Shown here piece by piece: positions 8,420 through 15,679 of a DNA stretch of 64,000 bases; the first letter of the stretch is position 1, and every line of letters begins with the position of its first letter. This DNA is from UBA1181 sp963654355. GTDB taxonomy: Bacteria > Bacteroidota > Bacteroidia > Bacteroidales > Paludibacteraceae. The stretch lies in assembly GCA_963654355.1 (NCBI GenBank), contig CAVKBM010000003.1:17063-81062 (forward strand), written 5' to 3'. The translations under genes and the position numbers were made by a program. The notes under the pieces were generated by a model. It did no database searches and had not been told where the DNA came from. It was given only the letters and a program-made list of their open reading frames with translations.

Positions 8420-10021
8420 TCAATCGCTGACTTTTTGTTGTTCTCGTCTGTTAGTCAATTCTGTGGTGATTTCCGTCATTTTCTGTTGGTTGAGTGGGTA
8501 GAGTAGCATTAGAACGGCACCGACAAATGCTATGATGGCGGGAATCCAACTCATTAACTCAATGATGCCTGGTACGGCTGCTTCAATAGAGGCAGAGTCT
8601 TGTCCGTTGTACCCATAAAGACCTAAAACGAGTCCGATGATTGCTCCCGCAATTCCTCCTCCAAACTTGGTGGCAAAAGAGCCTGCCGAGTAAACTAAGC
8701 CTGTCGCACGACGTCCATTCGCAAACTCCGAATAGTCGGCAGCGTCTCCCAACATAGCGAAAAATAGGGTAGGCATGATGGCGGCTGCGCATTCGCTAAG
8801 CGATCCAATGATGAAGATTGCCGTCTTGTCTTGTGGACCGCAGAACATCAGCATTGAATTGATAATACCACTCACCACTAAGGCACCGATGAAAACGTTT
8901 TTCTTGCCAAAACGGCGAGAGAGTGGAGTTGTGGCCGCCGCTCCGATGATGGAGGCAATCATTAGGGCGGTCATGTATCCTCCTGCCAGAAGTTGATTAT
9001 GGATATAGTGTGTGAAATAAATCACCGTAATGCCTTGTTTTATGTTGTTGTAGATGTTGAAAGCCAATCCTACAACGAGCAATACTATCCACGGACGGTT
9101 TCTTATCAAATCTTTTAGGTCGTTCCAAATATTCTCTTTTTGTCCTTTGGGAGGAGAAACACGTTCTCTCGTAAAATGAAAGGTAATGAACATACAGAGA
9201 ACCAAGAGGATGGAAAGAGTATAGATTGCCTTGCTGTAACCTTGACTTTGATCTATCAATGTGATTTTGTCAGTCGTTAGATTCTCTTCTCCCTCCACCA
9301 TAAAATTATATGTCTCTCCTGCTTGGACGGAAAAACTCTTGCCGAATGTTGGAGTGTCTGTATCATCTCCTATCATCAGAAAAGTGGCAATACCATCTTC
9401 TGTCTTTATGTTTACATTCTTCACATCTTGTTGCGCAGAGATGGAAACTTGATATTTGTCATTATCAACCTTGAGTAGATTGATTCCTGGATTAATATTT
9501 CCGAAGTATGTTACTAAGAAGAGAAGAGTGCCTTGAACGAGCATGCCGCCCGCAAATGCTCCTACCATACGAAAAGATCCTATGCTGGTTCTCTCTTTGT
9601 CGTCTCCTGTCATTACTGCCATTAGCGCGCCGTAAGGAATATTGTTGGCAGTATAGATAAGAGTGAAGAGAATGTATGTGGTATAGGCGTAGGCGATCTT
9701 CCATGGAATAGACCAGCTTTCAGGACATGTGAACAACAACGAAAGAATGATTCCTAAAGGAAGTGCAGACCATAGAATCCATGGACGAAACTTGCCATAT
9801 TTTGATTGTGTACGGTCGCCTACGACTCCCATCAGGACATCCGACACACCATCGCTCGTTCTTGCTACGAGCATCAACGTACCCACGGTGGCAGGTGTCA
9901 ATCCAAACACGTCCGTGTAGAAGATGATGAGAAAGGTGGAAACTCCACGCCACGCAATGTTGGCAGAGGCGTCGCCCAATGCGTAGGCTATCTTTTCTTT
10001 GAGGGAGAGTTTTTGCTCCAT
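8420..10021 (-). CDS. GPH-family (MelB-like) sugar transporter with periplasmic insert
   Basis: A 12-helix major facilitator transporter of 533 residues. The N-terminal segment ALGDASANIAWRGVSTFL, then TDVFG, SDGVSDVLMGVVGDRTQSK and GKFRPWILW, are hallmarks of the glycoside-pentoside-hexuronide cation symporter family. Family members are usually about 450-480 residues; the extra length sits at residues ~175-260 between predicted helices 5 and 6, on the periplasmic side, and has alternating beta-like sequence (SVQAGETYNFMVEG). The start at 10021 (MEQKLSLKEK) is preferred to the upstream ATG at 10081 because the added residues are not helix-forming and because the promoter box lies between them. 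The substrate is not predictable, but sugars or uronides are usual. Confidence 0.88.
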   Translation of the reverse strand: MEQKLSLKEKIAYALGDASANIAWRGVSTFLIIFYTDVFGLTPATVGTLMLVARTSDGVSDVLMGVVGDRTQSKYGKFRPWILWSALPLGIILSLLFTCPESWSIPWKIAYAYTTYILFTLIYTANNIPYGALMAVMTGDDKERTSIGSFRMVGAFAGGMLVQGTLLFLVTYFGNINPGINLLKVDNDKYQVSISAQQDVKNVNIKTEDGIATFLMIGDDTDTPTFGKSFSVQAGETYNFMVEGEENLTTDKITLIDQSQGYSKAIYTLSILLVLCMFITFHFTRERVSPPKGQKENIWNDLKDLIRNRPWIVLLVVGLAFNIYNNIKQGITVIYFTHYIHNQLLAGGYMTALMIASIIGAAATTPLSRRFGKKNVFIGALVVSGIINSMLMFCGPQDKTAIFIIGSLSECAAAIMPTLFFAMLGDAADYSEFANGRRATGLVYSAGSFATKFGGGIAGAIIGLVLGLYGYNGQDSASIEAAVPGIIELMSWIPAIIAFVGAVLMLLYPLNQQKMTEITTELTNRREQQKVSD

Positions 10022-10051
10022 GATGTAATAATGAATATAATATGTGGTTTG

Positions 10052-10082
10052 CAAAAATAACAACGTATGATGTAACCTCAAA
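10052..10082 (-). promoter_or_regulatory. Putative promoter of the GPH transporter gene
   Basis: On the minus strand TATTTTTG (10059-10052) fits the Bacteroidetes -7 box TAnnTTTG, and TTTG (10082-10079) lies 19 bases upstream as the -33 element. It is 31 bases from the transporter start at 10021. Confidence 0.6.
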
Positions 10083-10102
10083 GGCTCATTGAGATTACAT
10101 CA
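10068..10102. promoter_or_regulatory. Imperfect 14-bp-arm inverted repeat, operator or terminator
   Basis: Arms TGATGTAACCTCAA (10068-10081) and TTGAGATTACATCA (10089-10102) pair with one mismatch around a seven-base loop. The left arm covers the -33 box of the GPH transporter promoter. It could be a repressor site for that gene or a weak terminator for the minus-strand gene ending at 10126; it has no clean T-run right after it. Confidence 0.5.
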
Positions 10103-10125
10103 CACATTTATTGCTATATTAAATC

Positions 10126-12294
10126 TTATTCGCTCTTTTTTATTGGCCAGTAATATGAATATTCCTGTGAGGTGGTTTCTGACTGCTTACTAAAGGTGCT
10201 CGAACCATTGATTTTAATATAGGGTATGGTTTTTATTCCATGCGTACCTCCAATTCCAAGTTGTCCAGAATCTGTTATTTTAGCATAGTATTGATAGTAG
10301 GAGTGATACTCGTATTCGGCCATACTGCCTTTTGATGTACTGTATTCATAGATACAGTCTGAAGTGAAATACATTACTTGTGGACCTTTCAACAAGACGT
10401 ATTTTTCTTTGTCTCCCTTCTTATAGATTGCAAAATATTTTGTGCTTTCACCAAAACCTATACTACCATAAGCTTTACAAAAAGTATTACTAACAACTTC
10501 TGAAAAATCAGCAAAGCTCGGAGTGCATGTGTTAGGGTATTTGTTTTTGTATTCTTTTGTCACAGGGTCATCATTAGCACATTTGAATGAATATGTCTCT
10601 CCAGATTCTAATTTAACATATCCTATTTGATAACAAGGTTTGTATAAGTGTAATGCATTAGCACCCCAAAGAGCACCACTTGGAAGTCCAAAGTCTACGA
10701 AACTGTCATCGTAAACTTTGATTATGAGGGTGCCAGTCGTGTAAGTCCCACATGATAGGGTGATTTTACATTCTCCAACATTTCGACCTGTTATGGTAAT
10801 TGTATTGGTCGCCTTGTTAAGCGTGTAGTCTACGACACCATAGGCAGAACCGTATGTTTTCAATTCATCGGTCGTTGGGATGCTCTCAAAGCTTAACGAA
10901 AGATTAGAAACGTCAGCCTTGGTTGGGGTTACGGTGTATGTGATTTTTTCTGTTTCTCCTCTTCTTATGCTTAATGTACCGATAATTCCGCTTGTTGAAC
11001 TGTTTTCAATTTTCTCATTTGATAGCGTGATAGATTTCAATGAATTGTCGACGACGACTTCAAAGGTGGCAGTGAGGGCTTGTAATTTTCCTCGGTTGAG
11101 AGTCGCTGTGATTGTCGCTGTTCCATCGGCAAGTCCAACGACGTTACAATAAAGTGTTCCTTTTGCATTCGTTGATATTGTGCTGATTTTGGCTACAGAA
11201 GGATTGGAAGAAGAAAAAATCACATTGGATAAGTCAAGTCCATATTGATCTGTTAGATTGGAGGGGGAAAAGAATATGCTAATAGTATCTTCTTTGGCGA
11301 GCGTGGCATTGTGTATTTCTTTGTTGTATTCATTTAACACCCAAAGAGAGATTGCGGAAGGATATGTTTGCTTGACGGTTACTGTGCATGTTTTTGTTAT
11401 TCCACCTAATGTGATCGTTATTGTAGCGGTTCCTTCTTCCTGGCTGTTTATGGTAAAAACGATGCTGCCGTCTTTCTTTTCTCCCTTCGTGATTGTGGCG
11501 ACGTTTGTGTCCGACGATTTGATGATTGCTTCATCCCACAATGAATTGATGGTGTAGTCTGACTCCGCAATGTCTAAGGTGGCAATGAGAGTCGCGGTTT
11601 TGTTCGGAAACATATTCATAGTCTCTTTGTCTAAATTGAATGCATTAATGGCTTTCTTATAGACTTCCACCATACACTTTTTCTCAACTTTTTCACCATC
11701 AACATTTTTAAATGAGGCAACAACGCATGATGTCCCCGCATTCACTCCAGTAACCTGAAAAGAGCAGTCTTCCTCTTTCTGTGTGATTTTTGCTATTTTT
11801 GCATTTTCTGATACTAAATCTACGGAGCAGAATGAAGCCCCTTCTGGATTCAAACCAATAGGCAGGGAGTCCGTTTGGTTGTAGCGAATTTTAAATGTGT
11901 CTGGAAGATAGATGCTTTTTATTTGTACTTTGATGACTTCTATCTGTACTTCTATCGTCTTGCCTAAAACTGTCGCCGAAATAGTGGTCGTTCCTTCTCT
12001 TAATGCGTAAACTCTACCTTTGCTATCTACTGAAGCGATGTTCTTGTTTGAGCTGTTCCAGTAGATGGTGGCTGTGTCTAACGACTCGGGTAATATTTGC
12101 ACATAAAATTTTTTGGACTCTCCCTCTTCCATTCTGTTGTTCTCGGGAAGGTCTTCCGAAAGAAACTCAACGCTTTCTAACTCTATTGTGTCGTCTCCCT
12201 TCTCTTTCTTACAACCAACCCATGTAAGTATCGCACAGAAAAATACAGTTGCCAATCCTACGATTAATCTTGAAAAATTGCTATTGCTTCTCAT
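10126..12294 (-). CDS. Surface lipoprotein with Big_2 (Ig-like) repeats
   Basis: A lipoprotein of 722 residues. The signal segment ends in TWVGCKKEKGDD with Cys as the lipidated residue; acidic or charged residues after it are common in exported surface lipoproteins of Bacteroidetes. Several Ig-like Big_2 modules follow, each with the pattern ...VATI...G.ATIT..., for example SVDSKGRVYALREGTTTISA and VAKISTISTNAKGTLYCNV. The C-terminal ~180 residues start with VDFGLPSGALWGANAL, a motif typical of the FISUMP-like C-terminal modules of Bacteroidales surface proteins. No enzymatic residues are visible. A role in adhesion or glycan capture is inference. It is transcribed alone; a TACATTTG box is present at 12358-12351 but a -33 box is not clear. 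Confidence 0.82.
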   Translation of the reverse strand: MRSNSNFSRLIVGLATVFFCAILTWVGCKKEKGDDTIELESVEFLSEDLPENNRMEEGESKKFYVQILPESLDTATIYWNSSNKNIASVDSKGRVYALREGTTTISATVLGKTIEVQIEVIKVQIKSIYLPDTFKIRYNQTDSLPIGLNPEGASFCSVDLVSENAKIAKITQKEEDCSFQVTGVNAGTSCVVASFKNVDGEKVEKKCMVEVYKKAINAFNLDKETMNMFPNKTATLIATLDIAESDYTINSLWDEAIIKSSDTNVATITKGEKKDGSIVFTINSQEEGTATITITLGGITKTCTVTVKQTYPSAISLWVLNEYNKEIHNATLAKEDTISIFFSPSNLTDQYGLDLSNVIFSSSNPSVAKISTISTNAKGTLYCNVVGLADGTATITATLNRGKLQALTATFEVVVDNSLKSITLSNEKIENSSTSGIIGTLSIRRGETEKITYTVTPTKADVSNLSLSFESIPTTDELKTYGSAYGVVDYTLNKATNTITITGRNVGECKITLSCGTYTTGTLIIKVYDDSFVDFGLPSGALWGANALHLYKPCYQIGYVKLESGETYSFKCANDDPVTKEYKNKYPNTCTPSFADFSEVVSNTFCKAYGSIGFGESTKYFAIYKKGDKEKYVLLKGPQVMYFTSDCIYEYSTSKGSMAEYEYHSYYQYYAKITDSGQLGIGGTHGIKTIPYIKINGSSTFSKQSETTSQEYSYYWPIKKSE

Positions 12295-12415
12295 ATCTGT
12301 GAATAAATGATTTGTACTTAAATTGCTCTGTTCCTCATTGTAAACATTTGCAAATGTAGTGATTAATTTTTGATTGAGAAATTTACAATGCTGAAAATTG
12401 GCTGATTCTCTATGA

Positions 12416-12528
12416 GTTGGAAAAACGGACGAAATATGTATTTTATGGTTGGAAAAACGGACAATTTGTGGTTAAAATAGGTTGGAAAAACGGACAAAAT
12501 ATATACATTTGTGGTTGGAAAAATGGAT
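12416..12528 (+). repeat. Four-copy, 32/33-bp spaced repeat array before the AAA ATPase gene
   Basis: The 15-mer GTTGGAAAAACGGAC occurs exactly at 12416, 12448 and 12481, and with two changes (GTTGGAAAAATGGAT) at 12514. The spacing is 32, 33 and 33 bases, and the sequence between cores is partly similar between copies one and three. The last copy contains the likely start codon of the ATPase gene at 12523. The same core, GTTGGAAAAACG, recurs at 12617-12628 inside the gene, where it encodes VGKT of the Walker A motif. Confidence 0.85.
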
Positions 12529-13485
12529 GTTGATATGATTAAACGAAAGATAATCAGTAAATTAGAGAATTTTTATAAGTCAACGGAAAAAGCAGTGCTC
12601 ATCACTGGAGCAAGACAGGTTGGAAAAACGTATGCAATCCGCCAGTTCGGAAAAATGAATTTCTCGTGTTTTGTTGAATTTAACTTTTTGGAAAATCTTG
12701 AGGCAAGACGTATCTTCTCGGAAACGAGAAACGTGGAAAATTTTTTACTGCGTATTTCTGCACTCTCTACTGTGAATCTGCGAAAACATGATACTTTGAT
12801 CTTCTTTGATGAGGTGCAAGAATGTCCTGAACTCGTTACGATGTTAAAATTTTTAGTTGAAGAGGGTAGTTACAGGTATATTTTGAGTGGTTCACTTTTA
12901 GGAGTAGAACTGAAAGACATTCGCTCTATCCCTGTTGGATTTCTATCAATAGAAGAAATGTTTCCGCTTGATTTTGAAGAGTTCGCAAAAGCAGTGAATT
13001 TGTCGGACGAGGTTTGGAACTATCTAAAAAAATCCTACAATGAAAGGACAAAGGTTGACGATGTGATTCATCGTCGTATTCTTCAGCTTTTCCGTATGTA
13101 TCTTTCAGTTGGTGGTATGCCTGCTGTTGTTGATGAATATGAAAATGTAGTGGCTCAAGAGTTGCGTGCACATGGATTCAAACTCTTTTATTTCAACAGC
13201 AAAAGACAGGGCGAATTGAATTTTGTCGTGGAGTATAATAATCAGGTCCTTCCAATTGAGGTGAAGTCGGGAAAAGATTACAAGCGCCATTCCGCACTCT
13301 CTAATGTTCTATGTTCTTCCCAATACAATATTTCTCATGCCATTGTCTTCTCTAACGGAAACCTTGAACGTGTCGGTGCGGTTGATTATCTCCCTGTATA
13401 TATGGTGTCTTTCCTCCAAATTGAAGAAACTCCCGATGTGCAAGTGAAAAACAACTTTTCTGATATTCTTTTGCCATCGGTGTAA
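12523..13485 (+). CDS. AAA/DUF4143-family ATPase with internal deletion
   Basis: A protein of 320 residues from ATG 12523 (12535, MIKRKIISKL, is also possible; the frame is open back to a GTG at 12511). The N-terminal P-loop domain has LITGARQVGKTY (Walker A), IFFDEVQECPELV (Walker B) and the sensor YILSGS. The C-terminal nuclease-like half has YFNSKRQGELNFVVEY and PIEVKSGKDYKRHSAL. Family members are normally about 430-450 residues. Here GGMPAVVDEY, which normally opens the linking helical region, runs straight into ENVVAQELRAHG, which normally ends it, so about 110 residues are missing in frame near 13140. Function of the family is uncertain; proposed links are to DNA repair or toxin-antitoxin-like roles. 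It may be a nonfunctional copy. Confidence 0.82.
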   Translation: MDVDMIKRKIISKLENFYKSTEKAVLITGARQVGKTYAIRQFGKMNFSCFVEFNFLENLEARRIFSETRNVENFLLRISALSTVNLRKHDTLIFFDEVQECPELVTMLKFLVEEGSYRYILSGSLLGVELKDIRSIPVGFLSIEEMFPLDFEEFAKAVNLSDEVWNYLKKSYNERTKVDDVIHRRILQLFRMYLSVGGMPAVVDEYENVVAQELRAHGFKLFYFNSKRQGELNFVVEYNNQVLPIEVKSGKDYKRHSALSNVLCSSQYNISHAIVFSNGNLERVGAVDYLPVYMVSFLQIEETPDVQVKNNFSDILLPSV

Positions 13486-13648
13486 CTTGTTCTCGTATAT
13501 CGTTAACGCTTTTTGTGATTTCTAACGTAATCTTTCCTTACCATTTTTATGTTCTCTCGCATAATTGTTGTATTTTTGCAAGAAATTTATGTCGTTTGAC
13601 TATCTATTTGTATAAAAACGATTTTTTGCATAAAAACAATATTTGAAG

Positions 13649-15136
13649 ATGGCGTATAAGTTTATTTCAGCCGAGGAAGCGGCTTCGTACATCAAAAATG
13701 GTGATGTCATTGGTATCGGAGGTTTCTCTTCTGTGGGTACGGTGAAAGCTGTCCCTGAAGCAATCGCTAAGAAAGCGGAAGATGAGCATGCTAAGGGTAA
13801 CGAGTTCAAGATTGGTCTCATCACTGGTGGCTCGACAGGTGATCAGATTGATGGTGCGCTCTCTCGTGCCAAGGCAGTTCAATTCCGTACTCCTTTCCAG
13901 TCATCTAAGTCCATGCGCGATGCCATCAACAAATGCGAAGTGCATTATTTTGATATGCACCTTTCTCATGTGGCTCAGGACCTTCGCTATGGTTTCTTAG
14001 GCGGAATTGACTACGCTATGATTGAGGCGGCCGACATCACCGAAGACGGTGAAATAGTTCTTACGACCTCTGTCGGTATCACTCCTACGCTTTGTGAAAA
14101 GGCTAAACATATCATTATCGAGTTGAATGCCCATCATCCTGCTAAGATACATGGTATGCACGACCTCTATGAGCCTATCAACCCTCCTTATCGTAAGGCA
14201 ATCCCTGTTTATAAACCCAACGACAGAATTGGTACGGCTACTTTAAAGATTGATAAGAGCAAGGTGTTGGGTGTCGTTCAAACAAATATGCCTGATGGTA
14301 TCGCTCCGTTCACTCCTGTTGATGCGGTTACTGCTAAAATCGGGGAGAACGTTGCCAATTTCCTTTTGAGTGAACTTCACAAGGGTCTCATTCCTAAAGA
14401 GTTTCTTCCATTGCAGTCTGGTGTCGGGAACATTGCCAACGCAGTGTTGGGTTCTCTTGGAAAATGTCAAGACATTCCTGCTTTCACGATGTATACGGAG
14501 GTGATTCAAAACTCTGTTATTGAGTTGATGAAGAACGGACGTATCCCTTTTGCTAGCGGTAGTTCATTGACTCTGTCTGACGATGTCTTAATGGATGTTT
14601 ATAATAATTATGATTTCTTCAGAGATAAATTAATGCTTCGTCCGCAGGAGATTACCAACCATCCAGAGGTTGTCCGTCGTTTGGGTGTCATCGCCATCAA
14701 CACGGCTTTGGAGGTTGATATTTTCGGAAACGTCAATAGTACGAATGTAGCAGGAAAGAAGATGATGAATGGTTTGGGAGGTTCTGCCGATTTCGCACGA
14801 AATGCTTATTTGTCTATCTTCACTTGTCCGTCTGTTGCGAAGAAAGGTGTCATTTCTGCTATTGTGCCAATGGTAAGCCATTTGGATAGCTCGGAACACT
14901 CAGTGAAGGTGATTGTAACGGAGCAGGGTGTGGCGGATTTGCGTGCTAAGTCGCCTATTCAACGTGCGCAGACCATCATTGAGAATTGCGTACACCCTGA
15001 TTACAAAGAGTTGCTTTGGGACTACTTGAAGATGGCCGCAGGCACTTGTCACACTCCAATGACCTTGATGCAAGCGTTCAAGATGCATATAGCCCTTGAG
15101 GAGACGGGCGATATGCGCAACACTAAGTGGAATTAA
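13649..15136 (+). CDS. Succinyl-CoA/acetyl-CoA:carboxylate CoA-transferase (acetyl-CoA hydrolase family)
   Basis: A class I CoA-transferase of 495 residues. The opening AEEAASYIKNGDVIGIGGFSS and LITGGSTGDQIDGAL are standard; the catalytic Glu is probably residue 284 in FTMYTEVIQNS, and NGLGGSADFARNA is the glycine-rich oxyanion loop. Enzymes of this subgroup move CoA between succinyl-CoA (or propionyl- or acetyl-CoA) and acetate. In fermenting Bacteroidales this fits acetate or propionate formation, though the exact substrate cannot be read from sequence. The start is ATG 13649; an in-frame TTG six bases earlier is less likely. The gene is monocistronic, with a strong terminator directly behind it. 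Confidence 0.92.
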   Translation: MAYKFISAEEAASYIKNGDVIGIGGFSSVGTVKAVPEAIAKKAEDEHAKGNEFKIGLITGGSTGDQIDGALSRAKAVQFRTPFQSSKSMRDAINKCEVHYFDMHLSHVAQDLRYGFLGGIDYAMIEAADITEDGEIVLTTSVGITPTLCEKAKHIIIELNAHHPAKIHGMHDLYEPINPPYRKAIPVYKPNDRIGTATLKIDKSKVLGVVQTNMPDGIAPFTPVDAVTAKIGENVANFLLSELHKGLIPKEFLPLQSGVGNIANAVLGSLGKCQDIPAFTMYTEVIQNSVIELMKNGRIPFASGSSLTLSDDVLMDVYNNYDFFRDKLMLRPQEITNHPEVVRRLGVIAINTALEVDIFGNVNSTNVAGKKMMNGLGGSADFARNAYLSIFTCPSVAKKGVISAIVPMVSHLDSSEHSVKVIVTEQGVADLRAKSPIQRAQTIIENCVHPDYKELLWDYLKMAAGTCHTPMTLMQAFKMHIALEETGDMRNTKWN

Positions 15137-15160
15137 TTATACTTATTATATATATGCGGA

Positions 15161-15190
15161 AGCCGTTTCACGAGAGAAACGGCTTTTCTT
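15161..15190 (+). terminator. Intrinsic terminator of the CoA-transferase gene
   Basis: A perfect nine-base stem AGCCGTTTC (15161-15169) with GAAACGGCT (15176-15184), a six-base loop, then TTTTCTT. Confidence 0.9.
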
Positions 15191-15292
15191 CGTTTTATTC
15201 ATCAAAAAAACTTTGCTTTTCCCAATCCTTTGGAAAACCCATCGCAAAAGGGTCAATCATTGGGTAGCGTACGAGCAATAGCTTGAAATCAT

Positions 15293-15484
15293 TCACAATC
15301 GGGTGTTTCGGGACAATCGTTTCTCCTCTTCTACTTCAAATAGCTTAAGGTAGTTTGAAAATCGAAAATAACCGACATTTTCAAGAAATTTTACTGCTTC
15401 CCCAATGTCTTCAATAATCAAATTTTTATTTTGAAGCATTAACAGAATCTCTCTTGTCTCCAAAGCAGGATTTAAATATTCCAT
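15293..15484 (-). pseudogene. Remnant of an Abi_2 (AbiD/AbiF-type) abortive infection gene
   Basis: A short open frame of 63 residues beginning MEYLNPALETREILLMLQ. Residues 5-48 (…LIIEDIGEAVKFLENVGYF and RFSNYLKLFE) match the first part of Abi_2 proteins, in which a gap-and-helix region and a GYYRL..Y motif precede the conserved RNA-binding-like core. Abi_2 proteins are usually about 300 residues, so four fifths is missing and the rest of the frame (EEEKRLSRNTRL) is unrelated. No recognisable remainder is seen in the flanks. This is probably a dead phage-defence gene; I cannot exclude expression of the fragment. Confidence 0.65.
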
Positions 15485-15612
15485 ACGCAAACAAAAATAA
15501 AAGTTCCGCCTTGGTACGCTGTTCCTCGGGAAGCGTGGCGGAATATATTAGTGCAAATATGCAACATATTCTAACGTGGCAAAATCTTGTTCCCTCTTTT
15601 TCATCCTCTTAC

Positions 15613-15645
15613 TTGTTAATGTTTCTAAAAAAATAGTTAACTTTG
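15613..15645 (+). promoter_or_regulatory. Putative promoter of the InlB-repeat protein gene
   Basis: TAACTTTG at 15638-15645 fits the Bacteroidetes -7 box. A TTG at 15613-15615 lies 22 bases upstream, slightly long for a -33 element. The start codon follows at 15680. Confidence 0.5.
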
Positions 15646-15679
15646 CCCCTTGATTGGGCTTAATTCAAATTAATTTTCT

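Noticed and set aside
12416..12528. CRISPR-like direct repeats
   Set aside because: The repeat core is 15 bases at 32-33 base spacing, the intervening sequence is itself related between copies, there are only four units and no cas genes; this is a degenerate tandem array.
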